Shown: positions 8,745-16,764 of the stretch, piece by piece
Layout: every line of letters begins with the position of its first letter
How positions within the stretch are numbered: position 1 is the stretch's first letter
NCBI GenBank assembly: GCA_016721115.1
Contig: JADKIW010000001.1
Location: 1,193,501 to 1,257,500 of the forward strand
Length of the DNA stretch: 64,000 bases
Reading direction: 5' to 3'
Source: Candidatus Defluviilinea proxima
Lineage (GTDB): Bacteria > Chloroflexota > Anaerolineae > Anaerolineales > Villigracilaceae
Translations under genes and position numbers: made by a program
The notes under the pieces: generated by a model
Seen by the model: the letters and a program-made list of their open reading frames with translations, nothing else
Database searches by the model: none
What the model was told of the DNA's origin: nothing

Positions 8745-8750
8745 CCTCCT
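8745..8750 (-). promoter_or_regulatory. Strong ribosome-binding site pointing to an ATT start
   Basis: AGGAGG on the minus strand, 8 bases before ATT at 8736. It is the only good Shine-Dalgarno site near the 5' end of the CapA-like gene and fits the start of a normal lipoprotein signal sequence. Confidence 0.5.
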
Positions 8751-8778
8751 GCAGTTTGTATTGTATCGCCAAAATTGG

Positions 8779-8784
8779 GTATAT
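8779..8784 (+). promoter_or_regulatory. -10 hexamer of the STAS-like gene
   Basis: A perfect TATAAT on the plus strand, 55 bases before the start of the small SpoIIAA/STAS-like gene, within the divergent region shared with the CapA-like gene. No clear -35 is seen. Confidence 0.4.
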
Positions 8785-8839
8785 AATCCGAGAACGCACA
8801 AGTTGTCTGGCAAACTCCTATTCACGACGGAGGAAATCC

Positions 8840-9223
8840 ATGAACTACAGCATTCAGTTATTGGAAGAGCCGAAGATAGCCCAAGTCATCACCTCGGGCG
8901 CGTGGGAACGCGAAGTGGACAATGCGATGGGGTTAGAGATCATGAAAAAAATGGCCGAATGGAAAGTGAACAAGGCAGTGATCGATATGCGGGAACTGCA
9001 ATTCGAATTGCGGGTTCTGGAGATCTTTCAACGTGCTGAGACCTTGCGTGACCAACGTCGTGAGGTCAAACCACCCAGCTCAAAGGTTGCACTCGTCTAT
9101 AACCCTGTCAGCCCAAAAGTGGATGAAGATTTTATCTTCTTTGAAAACACTGCACGCAATCGTGGTTTGCCATATCGGGTTTTCAAACAGATGGAAGACG
9201 CCTTAGTGTGGCTTTCGGAATAA
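8840..9223 (+). CDS. SpoIIAA/STAS-like small protein
   Basis: A soluble 127-residue protein. The strand-helix pattern (YSIQLLEEPKIAQVITSG, KAVIDMRELQ, SSKVALVYNP, EDALVWLSE) resembles SpoIIAA-like/STAS-fold proteins, which often act as regulators through protein contacts. A GGAGGA site lies 5 bases before the ATG; longer upstream starts would run through the promoter. It is divergent from the CapA-like gene and is closed by a strong terminator. The fold assignment is by pattern only and the partner is unknown. Confidence 0.55.
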   Translation: MNYSIQLLEEPKIAQVITSGAWEREVDNAMGLEIMKKMAEWKVNKAVIDMRELQFELRVLEIFQRAETLRDQRREVKPPSSKVALVYNPVSPKVDEDFIFFENTARNRGLPYRVFKQMEDALVWLSE

Positions 9224-9231
9224 CAGATGAA

Positions 9232-9268
9232 AACAGAACGCCCTCCAAATGATGGAGGGCGTTCTGTT
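9232..9268 (+). terminator. Intrinsic terminator after the STAS-like gene
   Basis: A 16-bp perfect stem (9232-9247 with 9253-9268), AACAGAACGCCCTCCA/TGGAGGGCGTTCTGTT, with a 5-base loop, 8 bases after the stop codon. It could also end transcription of the minus-strand tRNA. Confidence 0.75.
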
Positions 9269-9300
9269 GCGGAGTACCCTTGGGAGGGTATAATCGGCTG

Positions 9301-9383
9301 TGCCGAAGGAGGGAATCGAACCCTCATTCCCGGAGGGAACACGATTTTGAGTCGTGCGCGTCTGCCTATTCCGCCACTTCGGC
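9301..9383 (-). tRNA. tRNA-Leu (anticodon CAA)
   Basis: A cloverleaf can be drawn on the minus strand. The acceptor stem GCCGAAG pairs with CTTCGGC and has discriminator A. The D arm contains GGCGGAATAGGC. The anticodon stem CACGA/TCGTG holds the loop CTCAAAA (anticodon CAA, reading TTG). A class II variable arm (TTCCCTCCGGGAA-like) is present, and the T arm has GGTTCGATTCC. The long variable arm fits leucine. The CCA end is not encoded. Confidence 0.93.
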
Positions 9384-9451
9384 TCTTGTTGAAGAACCCG
9401 CTCTGCGGGGCGTTCGCAAGTATACCACTCCCAACACGAAGGTCAAGATAG

Positions 9452-10510
9452 ATGAAACTCGGAATTATCGGATTACCCCAGTCAGGAAAGACAACTATAT
9501 TCAACGCCCTCACACGAGGCAATGCCCCCACAACCGCATCGGCCGGTCGCTTTGAAGTTCATACCGCAGTAGTGGACGTCCCCGATCCGCGCGTGACCAA
9601 ACTCTCGGGCATGTTCAACCCGAAGAAAACGATCTATGCCAAAGTGACATACGCGGATATTGCCGGACTGGAAACTGGTTCGGCCAAAAGCGGCATCTCT
9701 GGGCAACTGTTGAATCAGCTTGCTCAAATGGATGGCTTTCTCCTCGTTGTGCGTGCTTTCGAAAGTGACCTGGTCATGCACCCCAGCGGAAGCGTGGATG
9801 CGAAACGTGATGTCGAATCCATGTTGAGCGAGTTGCTCCTCAACGACCTTGTTGCTGTTGAGCGCAAAGTGGAAAAGCTCGCTGATGAGAAGAAAAAAGG
9901 CGGCACAGATAAGGTCTTGAATGAACGTCAGACCGTGTTGTTCACTCGTTTGCTCGAAGCGTTGAACAACAATATCCCACTCCGCAAATTGGAATATTCT
10001 CTCGAAGACCAAAAGGAACTTGCTTCCTTCGGTCTGCTCTCACGCAAACCGGTCTTAGTGGTGTTCAACACCGGCGAGGCACAATCCGCACCGCAGATGG
10101 AGTTGGATGTGCCGTCCGTGGCGTTGATGGGTAAACTCGAAATGGAAATGGCACAACTTCCCGCTGAGGATGCCGCCATGTTCATGGAAGAATATGGTAT
10201 CAAGGAACTTAGCCTGAACAAAATGATCAGTCTCTCGTATGAGTTGCTTCGCGTGCAATCGTTCTTCACTGTCGGTGAAGATGAAGTCCGTGCATGGGAG
10301 ACGAAGATTGGCGCGACCGCGCAAGAATCAGCGGGCGAGATCCACACGGATCTTTCACGCGGATTTGTCCGGGCGGAGGTAGTGGCCTATGAAGACCTCA
10401 TCAGCCTCGGGTCCATGGCTGAGGCGAAAGCAAAGGGCAAGTTCAGGCTTGAGGGCAAAGAATATATCGTCAAGGACGGAGACATCGTCCACATCCGATC
10501 CAGTTTGTAA
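9452..10510 (+). CDS. ychF: Obg-family GTPase/ATPase YchF
   Basis: Ribosome-associated P-loop ATPase of 352 residues, near the family norm of about 363. The Walker A motif GLPQSGKTT is at residues 7-15 and the G3 region is DIAGL. The G4 NKxD motif is replaced by FNTGE, which is expected, because YchF proteins have lost guanine specificity and prefer ATP. The TGS domain is at the C-terminus (FFTVGEDEVRAW, then RLEGKEYIVKDGDIVHIRSS). It starts 68 bases after the divergent tRNA and is followed by a palindrome pair and the pepF gene on the same strand. Confidence 0.95.
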   Translation: MKLGIIGLPQSGKTTIFNALTRGNAPTTASAGRFEVHTAVVDVPDPRVTKLSGMFNPKKTIYAKVTYADIAGLETGSAKSGISGQLLNQLAQMDGFLLVVRAFESDLVMHPSGSVDAKRDVESMLSELLLNDLVAVERKVEKLADEKKKGGTDKVLNERQTVLFTRLLEALNNNIPLRKLEYSLEDQKELASFGLLSRKPVLVVFNTGEAQSAPQMELDVPSVALMGKLEMEMAQLPAEDAAMFMEEYGIKELSLNKMISLSYELLRVQSFFTVGEDEVRAWETKIGATAQESAGEIHTDLSRGFVRAEVVAYEDLISLGSMAEAKAKGKFRLEGKEYIVKDGDIVHIRSSL

Positions 10511-10519
10511 TTTATTACG

Positions 10520-10590
10520 TAGGGGCGAGGTCATCTCGCCCCGTGTTAGGCAATTACACAAGGGCGGGGTCTCCCCGCCCTTACAATATA
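10520..10590. repeat. Pair of GGGGCG-type palindromes between ychF and pepF
   Basis: Two palindromes lie in tandem: GGGGCGAGGTCATCTCGCCCC at about 10523-10543 and GGGCGGGGTCTCCCCGCCC at about 10562-10580. A near-identical pair in the same order is found at 20513-20615, and diverged or single copies at 28893-28950 and 58284-58303. Confidence 0.75.
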
Positions 10591-10601
10591 CAGGAGGCTC
10601 T

Positions 10602-12362
10602 ATGGCATACGAATTGACCAAATGGAATCTCGGTGAATTATTCCCGAGCTTTGAAAGCGCTGAATTGCAGGGCGCGTTCGATAATGTTGAAGAAGAAGTC
10701 ACATCGTTTGAGGGCGTGCGCAACAAGCTCAACCCCGATATGGATGTGAAAACATTCCTCGATGTAGTGCGTGCCTCTGAAACGACAACACGCACGGTGA
10801 ACAAAATTTATGCGTTCACGGGTCTGTCGTTTTCATCAGATACACAGGACCAGACCGCGCAATCGTACATGGCGCGTGTACAACAGTTCGCGGCCGAGAT
10901 GGGGAATCGCACATTGTTCTTTAGCCTGTGGTGGAAAGAATTGGACGAAAAGAATGCTGAACGTTTGATGGCTGAAGCGGGTGATTATCGGTATTACCTC
11001 GAAGCGATGCGCAACTTCAAGCCGTACACATTGGGCGAAGCGGAAGAGAAGGTCATCAACATCAAAGATGTGACAGGTTCTGGCGCGCTCGTTACCTTGT
11101 ATGACGCCATCACCAATCGCTATGTGTTCAAACTTGAAGTGGATGGTGAAGTAAAGGAATTGACGCGCGGACAACTGAGTCCTTATGTGCAGGGACCCGA
11201 TGCAAACCTGCGCGAGAAAGCGTATCAGGAGTTGTATCGTGTCTTTGGTGCAGATGGCCCGATCCTTGGGCAGATGTATCAAACCCGTGCACGTGACTGG
11301 CACAATGAGAATGTGGGTTTGCGTAAATTCCCCAGCGCCATGTCGGTGCGGAACCTCGTCAATGATATTCCCGATGAAGCGGTCACCACGCTATTGGAAG
11401 TGACGCGCAAGAACGCGAAGATCTTCCAGCGCTATTTTAAGATCAAGGCCAAGGTGCTTGGCATGGACAAGCTCCGTCGTTACGATATTTATGCGCCCGT
11501 TGCCAACTCAGACAAAAAATTCGATTACAACGACGCCACCAAAATGGTCTTTGACTCGTTCCGTTCGTTCGACCCACAGATCGCTGAGATGGCACAACGC
11601 GTCTTTGATCAGGAACATGTGGATGGCGAAGTCCGCAAGGGCAAACGGGATGGCGCGTTCTGCTGGTCGGTCCTGCCTGACATGACCCCATACGTATTGT
11701 TGAACTTTCAAGGTCGTGCGCGTGATGTGGCGACGATGGCGCATGAACTTGGACATGCCATTCATGCGATGCTGGCTTCGCACCATTCCACGTTCACCTT
11801 CCACTCGTCTCTTCCTTTAGCCGAAACTGCTTCCACCTTCGGAGAGATGATGCTCACCGACAAATTGCTCACTGAAGAAACAGACGATGCCGTTCGCCGC
11901 GATATCCTCTTCAAACAAATGGACGATGCCTTCGCGACGATCTTGCGTCAGGTCTATTTCGCGCTCTTTGAACGTGATGCGCACAAGAAGATACAAGAGA
12001 ACGCATCCGTGGATGAACTTTCCGCGTTGTATATGGAGAACTTGAAGGAACAATTCGGTGATTCTGTGGAGATCAGCGACGAGTTTAAGTGGGAGTGGGT
12101 CTCCATTCCGCATATCTATCACACCCCGTTCTATGTGTATGCGTACTCGTTCGGCCAGTTATTGGTCTTCTCGCTCTATCAACAATACAAAGCAGAAGGT
12201 GACTCGTTCAAGCCGAAATACCTCAAGATCCTTTCGGCTGGCGGTTCCGAAGCGCCCGCCAAGATCCTTGCGGAAGCTGGTATCGATATTCGCTCGGCGA
12301 AATTCTGGCAGGGTGGGTTCGATGTGTTGAGTAGAATGGTGGATGAGTTGGAGAAGTTGTAG
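10602..12362 (+). CDS. pepF: Oligoendopeptidase F (M3 family)
   Basis: Cytosolic zinc metallopeptidase of 586 residues that cleaves short peptides of about 7-17 residues. The catalytic HELGH is at residues 381-385 (in MAHELGHAIHAM), and the downstream third ligand region ETASTFGEMMLTDKLL has the required Glu. The length fits the family. The start at 10602 has an AGGAGG site 5 bases upstream; the longer reading frame back to 10389 overlaps ychF and is not used. A strong terminator lies 26 bases after the stop. Confidence 0.95.
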   Translation: MAYELTKWNLGELFPSFESAELQGAFDNVEEEVTSFEGVRNKLNPDMDVKTFLDVVRASETTTRTVNKIYAFTGLSFSSDTQDQTAQSYMARVQQFAAEMGNRTLFFSLWWKELDEKNAERLMAEAGDYRYYLEAMRNFKPYTLGEAEEKVINIKDVTGSGALVTLYDAITNRYVFKLEVDGEVKELTRGQLSPYVQGPDANLREKAYQELYRVFGADGPILGQMYQTRARDWHNENVGLRKFPSAMSVRNLVNDIPDEAVTTLLEVTRKNAKIFQRYFKIKAKVLGMDKLRRYDIYAPVANSDKKFDYNDATKMVFDSFRSFDPQIAEMAQRVFDQEHVDGEVRKGKRDGAFCWSVLPDMTPYVLLNFQGRARDVATMAHELGHAIHAMLASHHSTFTFHSSLPLAETASTFGEMMLTDKLLTEETDDAVRRDILFKQMDDAFATILRQVYFALFERDAHKKIQENASVDELSALYMENLKEQFGDSVEISDEFKWEWVSIPHIYHTPFYVYAYSFGQLLVFSLYQQYKAEGDSFKPKYLKILSAGGSEAPAKILAEAGIDIRSAKFWQGGFDVLSRMVDELEKL

Positions 12363-12388
12363 AAGTTGTAGGGTATCAGTTTGAAAGC

Positions 12389-12428
12389 AACAGGTGGTCA
12401 AGTTGAAAAACTTGACCACCTGTTTTTG
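12389..12428 (+). terminator. Intrinsic terminator after pepF
   Basis: A 14-bp perfect stem (AACAGGTGGTCAAG at 12389-12402 with CTTGACCACCTGTT at 12411-12424) is followed by a T run. Confidence 0.85.
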
Positions 12429-12521
12429 GTTAGGAGACAAGGGCTCATGTGGTTTTAGGGCTATGGTGGTATATATGCTTCATTGAAACTTTATCTTGTA
12501 ATAAATGAGGACACCTTGAAC

Positions 12522-13928
12522 ATGCCAAACAAATTCAACTTTAAATTCATCCTGATCCTTTCCCTGATTTTGTCGGGGTGTGTAGCAGAGACTGGTACTG
12601 CATCCCCAACAACCGTAGTAGAAGCGACAATTGCTCCTTCTGCGTCCCCTGTGCCTATGTCAACTGATATTCCAGTGTCCACCCCAACCAGTGCACCTGT
12701 GGAAACATCAACTCCTGTTGGTACAAGTGGCCCGGTAACATCTGCTGTGTTCCCGGTGGGGCCCGGTGGAGCAGATGTTATTCCGCATCAGATCGTTCGC
12801 ACGAATACAGATCATCTTTACATCTTTTCGAGTTCCCAAGGTTCAAAAGTTTTACGCACATATCGGACGTTAAACCCCGGGTTCCCCAATGGCGCTTCGG
12901 ATTTTGCGCCTGCGATTGAATTTACGGAGACCCGCGACATTATGTCTGTAGATGCTGTATATGATGGCAAAGAGTTTATCCACGTTATCATCAACACACT
13001 TGCCGGTGAAGTCAAGGACTATCCGTTTGATACAACGACCAATAGCTACAAGCCTGCCATTACGCTTGCAAATGACAGCGGTGTGATCGATTCGGGCTTG
13101 TACATCGGTACCAGTGGTGTATCTGGGATGGTGGACTTGAACGGAAATATCCACCTTGCATATTGGAAGAACGATGATCACATTTTGCATCGTGCCTATA
13201 CATACGATGGCACGGCCAATTCACTCACTCCATTGGGAGATTTCGTTCAGGTAGATACTGCAGGGAAGGCAAATCATCCTGTCCTTGTGGTTTCACCAGC
13301 GGATAATACAGTCACTGTTGCATGGATATCTGAGTCGGACAACCCAACCCTGATCCGTGCGCGGACACGTACTGTCGCTGGCGATTGGGGAGACGTTGAG
13401 ATCGCAAGCACGTTCCAATTCCCATCTGGCGTGTCAGTGTGGACGAGTAAGGATAATGGACTCAACATCGATCAAGGTCCAAGTTTGCTCATTGATTCAA
13501 GTGGTGTTAAATATATGGTTTACATTGAAAGCTTCAATGGCGCCATCGGTGATTATGGACGGTCCCATTATGTTATGAATAACGGTTCTGGCTGGGTGGA
13601 TACAGCTTTAGATTTTCTCACACATGACCCTGCTCTGGCGTTAAACGCCTCCGGTGAGATCTATATCATCGGCCACGGACATCACAGGAACCCTGCGGCT
13701 GAGGAACCTTGCTATTCGATGGATACCATGTGCTACGTGAAAATGAACGTGGATGGTAAATGGGGTATTCCTACTTCTTTGATCCAAAAAACGGATCAGG
13801 GTTCCTTTGATTCAAGCCCGTCGGTGAAATGGTCAGCTGTGGGATTCAATCGCCCGGAGGTGACCGAATTTATTTTTTTCATGACGCCTTATGACAACCC
13901 AACGGTTTATTACGCACGATTGCCATAG
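12522..13928 (+). CDS. Secreted lipoprotein, probable beta-propeller
   Basis: A 468-residue predicted lipoprotein. The signal peptide (MPNKFNFKFILILSLILSGC) has lipobox LSGC. A short S/T/P/V-rich spacer follows to about residue 70. The rest shows repeated beta motifs with Asp, Gly and Trp spacing (VDLNGNIHLAYWKNDD, TVAWISESDNPTLIRAR, SGEIYIIGHGHH), like the blades of a sialidase- or YncE-type propeller. No catalytic signature is recognised. The ATG at 12522 is preferred because it begins the signal peptide; a TTG at 12483 is possible. Confidence 0.7.
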   Translation: MPNKFNFKFILILSLILSGCVAETGTASPTTVVEATIAPSASPVPMSTDIPVSTPTSAPVETSTPVGTSGPVTSAVFPVGPGGADVIPHQIVRTNTDHLYIFSSSQGSKVLRTYRTLNPGFPNGASDFAPAIEFTETRDIMSVDAVYDGKEFIHVIINTLAGEVKDYPFDTTTNSYKPAITLANDSGVIDSGLYIGTSGVSGMVDLNGNIHLAYWKNDDHILHRAYTYDGTANSLTPLGDFVQVDTAGKANHPVLVVSPADNTVTVAWISESDNPTLIRARTRTVAGDWGDVEIASTFQFPSGVSVWTSKDNGLNIDQGPSLLIDSSGVKYMVYIESFNGAIGDYGRSHYVMNNGSGWVDTALDFLTHDPALALNASGEIYIIGHGHHRNPAAEEPCYSMDTMCYVKMNVDGKWGIPTSLIQKTDQGSFDSSPSVKWSAVGFNRPEVTEFIFFMTPYDNPTVYYARLP

Positions 13929-13935
13929 ATAAAGC

Positions 13936-13980
13936 AAGTGGATGAACAAGTAGAACAACTCGTTCATCCGCTTTTATTTT
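13936..13980. terminator. Bidirectional terminator between convergent genes
   Basis: A 12-bp stem with one wobble (AAGTGGATGAAC at 13936-13947 with GTTCATCCGCTT at 13962-13973), followed by TTATTTT, between the propeller lipoprotein and the minus-strand gene that ends at 13996. Confidence 0.75.
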
Positions 13981-13995
13981 GTAGGTCTTATAAAA

Positions 13996-14577
13996 CTATT
14001 TGACCTGCTTCAGAATGGACTTGTATTCCATGATCCGTTCTTCAGCTTTGGCGATATCAACTTTTTTACCGTCAATATCAGTTTTGCCCTCGCCCAACTC
14101 GCGGATGAAGAACAGGTCGCCCAAGTCAGCAAAACGCATTTCGTTAGCTGTTTTGACGTTATTCTCTTTCAGGTAACGTTCGATCCCTTTATCGTTCAAC
14201 CAGTTGAAAGAAAGTCGACGTTTGAACGCTTCTTCGTGGGGGATCATGGGCCCTAGAACCTTGTCGATACTCTTTTGAACTTTGGATTTCTTACCCTGTT
14301 CGCGATATATTCTCGCTTGTAAGAGCAGGATTTTTTCGACGGGAGTCCAGATATTGAAATCTCCCTTGAATTCGAGCTCATCAATGATCTGTGTCGCTTT
14401 CAAGGCGTGATTATCATACCCGTAGACATACAACCACATCGCCAGATCAAGTAGATTGGACAGGTCTGCGGATGATTTGAACGATAACTTCTTAATGCAC
14501 TTCTTGAGAGCAGGAAGGATCTTTTTCTCTTTGAAGTTGATACTTCCGAGTTGTTGAAGTGTAGACTGGGGATCCAT
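13996..14577 (-). CDS. Hypothetical helical protein
   Basis: A 193-residue, mostly helical protein with no signal peptide. The central part (DLAMWLYVYGYDNHALKATQII, KILLLQARIYREQGKKSK) resembles a tetratricopeptide-like helix pair, as found in small hypothetical proteins of the DUF6707 type. The match is by pattern and not certain. It is the last gene of a minus-strand run of small, functionally unrelated genes extending from 19912 to 13996. The composition is lysine-rich and more AT-rich than the genes to its left. Confidence 0.6.
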   Translation of the reverse strand: MDPQSTLQQLGSINFKEKKILPALKKCIKKLSFKSSADLSNLLDLAMWLYVYGYDNHALKATQIIDELEFKGDFNIWTPVEKILLLQARIYREQGKKSKVQKSIDKVLGPMIPHEEAFKRRLSFNWLNDKGIERYLKENNVKTANEMRFADLGDLFFIRELGEGKTDIDGKKVDIAKAEERIMEYKSILKQVK

Positions 14578-14609
14578 GTGCGTTTGTCAATAAAGTAACT
14601 CAGAGACGC

Positions 14610-14771
14610 CTATATCTTTTGGTTGCGAAAATATTCAACGATGAAGAGCACGAAACTGACCAGGATGATGACGATGCTAACATTCACGTTGATATTACTG
14701 GTGTTTGCAAGGACACCGCCTGCCAAAAGGGCTATTGCTGAAGATATCAATCGAGCTTGTGAATTAGACAT
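14610..14771 (-). CDS. Small membrane protein (53 residues)
   Basis: A short frame with an AAAGGAAA ribosome-binding site 8 bases before its ATG at 14771. The product is 53 residues: a polar start (MSNSQARLISSAIALLAGGV), one long hydrophobic helix (NVSIVIILVSFVLFIVEYF), and a short positive end (RNQKI). An N-terminal Ala/Leu segment could form a second helix. It lies between two minus-strand genes with gaps of 32 and 28 bases and seems part of the same transcript. Function is unknown. Confidence 0.55.
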   Translation of the reverse strand: MSNSQARLISSAIALLAGGVLANTSNINVNVSIVIILVSFVLFIVEYFRNQKI

Positions 14772-14799
14772 GGCTGAAATTTCCTTTAGGTGTGTTTTC

Positions 14800-15342
14800 C
14801 TAGGTGACTTTATTGCTAGAGCCTGGAACTATATGGGATATCACTTCCTTAACTGTCTGCTCAATAGTCCATTCGCTTGAGTCTAATACGACCCAGCCGT
14901 CTTTTGGCATGGAATCGAGGAAAGCATAGATCACAGGGACGTAATCAATATGTTCCATAGGGCCGCCTCGTTGTTTGATCCGTTCGATCACGGCAGATGC
15001 TTTAGGATACAGCAAAACGCGATGGACTTCTGGAATTTCAAAAAGCTTTGCATACTGCTCAACAAAATTGGATGGAACACAGACATCGTCAATGATAACG
15101 TCCACGCCTTGATCGGCATATAAGCGCGCCATATAGATTGCGGTGGACCGCGCCATTTGGAATTGTTGTATTACTTCGTCTGTAAATACGCCGCCTTCTG
15201 GTCTCGCATAACCTTTCACCATCTTTTCACGCAGTTCATCCACTTGAATAAAAAGGCTTTTGGGGAAATACCGGGCAACCCGACGCCCGACCGTGCTTTT
15301 TCCTGCCCCAGCCATTCCTGTGATGAAAATAATATTATTCAT
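14800..15342 (-). CDS. P-loop nucleotide kinase-like protein
   Basis: A 180-residue P-loop protein of the AAA_33/zeta-toxin/chloramphenicol-phosphotransferase-like kinases. The Walker A motif GMAGAGKST is at residues 9-17. A DD pair (VDVIIDDV) at about residues 82-88 is a likely catalytic or metal site, and the lid-like region has RIKQRGGPMEHID. Family members phosphorylate small molecules or nucleotides; the substrate here cannot be told. No antitoxin-like partner is adjacent. The 14-base gap to the upstream serine hydrolase gene suggests co-transcription. Confidence 0.7.
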   Translation of the reverse strand: MNNIIFITGMAGAGKSTVGRRVARYFPKSLFIQVDELREKMVKGYARPEGGVFTDEVIQQFQMARSTAIYMARLYADQGVDVIIDDVCVPSNFVEQYAKLFEIPEVHRVLLYPKASAVIERIKQRGGPMEHIDYVPVIYAFLDSMPKDGWVVLDSSEWTIEQTVKEVISHIVPGSSNKVT

Positions 15343-15356
15343 AGTATGCCGCTTGT

Positions 15357-16568
15357 TTATCGTAGTAAAGTCGAAGCCTGAGCTTGGAACTGGGTGATCG
15401 CATCGTACGCACCAAAACCGATGCCATTCAAGAGTTGATCCAACTCGAGCATGTTGTGTGTCAAGAAAATCAAAACAGAGTTATTACTGGGATCTGCTCG
15501 CCACCAACCTCCGAAGGCACCAGGCCAGCCAACGGACCCCATCCCACCGCCACAAGGTTGTGGGCTTGCTATCGATGGATCAATCACCACCGCGACACCC
15601 AACCCGAAACCATGACCCGTGTTGAGAATGTGTTTTGCATGTACCCGTTGTTCATCGGTTAACTGGTTCGTGACCATTTGTTTAAGCGTTTCAGGTTTTA
15701 GAAGTCGATAACCGTTCACCTCACCGTCATTTAAGAATATCTGTGCAAAGGTAAGGTAATCATCTACTGTTGACCAAAGCCCTTGCCCGCCAGAGACATA
15801 GGTCATCCCTTCAGGTCGTTCAGGCAGGAATGAGTTGCCCGGCCCAACGAGACGCTTGCAGAGTTGACCAGCATCGTCAAAGCCAAACGCATCAGCTTGC
15901 CGTTGTCGCTTCTCCGCTGGAACCGTAAAGCCGGTATCCTTCATTCCAAGCGGATCGAAGATTCGGCGCTTGAGCACATCGCCCAGTGGCGCATCTTCCA
16001 TGCGTGCAATGAGCAAGCCGAGTAGATCGGTTGAGTGACCGTAATGAAACTCCTTTCCGGGTTGGTCGATCAAAGGGAGCGTGGCGAGTCTGGCGATCCA
16101 ATCATCGGGAGATATTTCACTGTCGATATCGCCGCCCAATGCCTCTTTATACGCCTGCACAATGGGACCAGAATGCCAGTCCGCATACGTCAACCCGGAA
16201 AGGTGAGTCAACAGGTCTTCAAAGGTGATGGGACGCTCTGCAGGGATAGTCTGATCAAGCGTGGCGGAGGGGGAACGCAGGACTCGCATTTGCGAAAACT
16301 CCGGTGCCCAACGGCTGATCGGATCGGTCAATGCGAACCGACCTTCATCCAGTAACATAAGCGCCGCCGTTGATGTAATTGGCTTTGTCATGGATGCGAT
16401 GCGAAACAACGTATCTTTCTCCATGGGCAATTTGGATTCGATATCCCTCCAGCCTACCCCTGCCGACTGAATAATCTTGCCATCCTGCCAAACTAGGGTT
16501 ACCGCTCCAGCAAGACTGCCATCATCGACTATTTTACGGATAGCGTCTGTAATTTGTTCTTCTCTCAT
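15357..16568 (-). CDS. Serine hydrolase, class C beta-lactamase/esterase family
   Basis: A 403-residue penicillin-binding-protein-like hydrolase. The active-site S-x-x-K is Ser59-Met-Thr-Lys62 (RIASMTKPITS), the general base Tyr176 is in HYGHST (a YxN variant, YGH), and an HGFGLG region is near the third motif. EstB-type esterases share this layout, so ester or D-amino-acid peptide hydrolysis is more likely than antibiotic resistance. There is no signal peptide, so it is probably cytoplasmic. The start at 16568 (MREEQITDAI) is chosen over 16613, which would add an unusual basic leader. Confidence 0.85.
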   Translation of the reverse strand: MREEQITDAIRKIVDDGSLAGAVTLVWQDGKIIQSAGVGWRDIESKLPMEKDTLFRIASMTKPITSTAALMLLDEGRFALTDPISRWAPEFSQMRVLRSPSATLDQTIPAERPITFEDLLTHLSGLTYADWHSGPIVQAYKEALGGDIDSEISPDDWIARLATLPLIDQPGKEFHYGHSTDLLGLLIARMEDAPLGDVLKRRIFDPLGMKDTGFTVPAEKRQRQADAFGFDDAGQLCKRLVGPGNSFLPERPEGMTYVSGGQGLWSTVDDYLTFAQIFLNDGEVNGYRLLKPETLKQMVTNQLTDEQRVHAKHILNTGHGFGLGVAVVIDPSIASPQPCGGGMGSVGWPGAFGGWWRADPSNNSVLIFLTHNMLELDQLLNGIGFGAYDAITQFQAQASTLLR

Positions 16569-16651
16569 ACATTCTCTCTTTTTTCGTATTTGCAAGTTTT
16601 TCTTCAAAACCACTCTAAGAAGAAAGCCCTATGCCAAAGCAAAAGACATAG

Positions 16652-16711
16652 GACCTTCTTCTTTCTGTTGTTCTTTGCCCCTTGCCGTTGACGTTTATCG
16701 GCGGGGGCAGG
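16652..16711 (-). repeat. Cluster repeat, copy a
   Basis: About 60 bases 3' of the LuxR-DUF805 gene on its coding strand. It shares with copies at 18397, 53782 and 55286 a core that reads on the plus strand as CCTTG..(A/G)..(T/C)G.(T/C)G..TT(T/C)ATCGG, preceded in three of the four by a pyrimidine-rich block (CTTCTTTCTGTTGTTCTTT here). It is the most diverged of the four. The rest of the 196-base gap 16569-16764 holds only a weak hairpin. Confidence 0.55.
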
Positions 16712-16764
16712 CTGGTGGGATACGTCTGTTCTTTATCTACGACGCACGTGACACCCTGTATTCA

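Noticed and set aside
14623..14880. 85-residue plus-strand frame
   Set aside because: It lies opposite the small membrane protein gene on the minus strand, which has better coding character and a ribosome-binding site.
14800..15342. Toxin-antitoxin pair (zeta-toxin-like kinase)
   Set aside because: The P-loop protein resembles zeta-like kinases, but neither neighbour looks like an epsilon-type antitoxin and no short partner overlaps it.
15357..16568. Antibiotic-resistance beta-lactamase
   Set aside because: The S-x-x-K and YxN-like motifs fit esterase-type family members; there is no signal peptide and the YxN is YGH, so resistance cannot be inferred.
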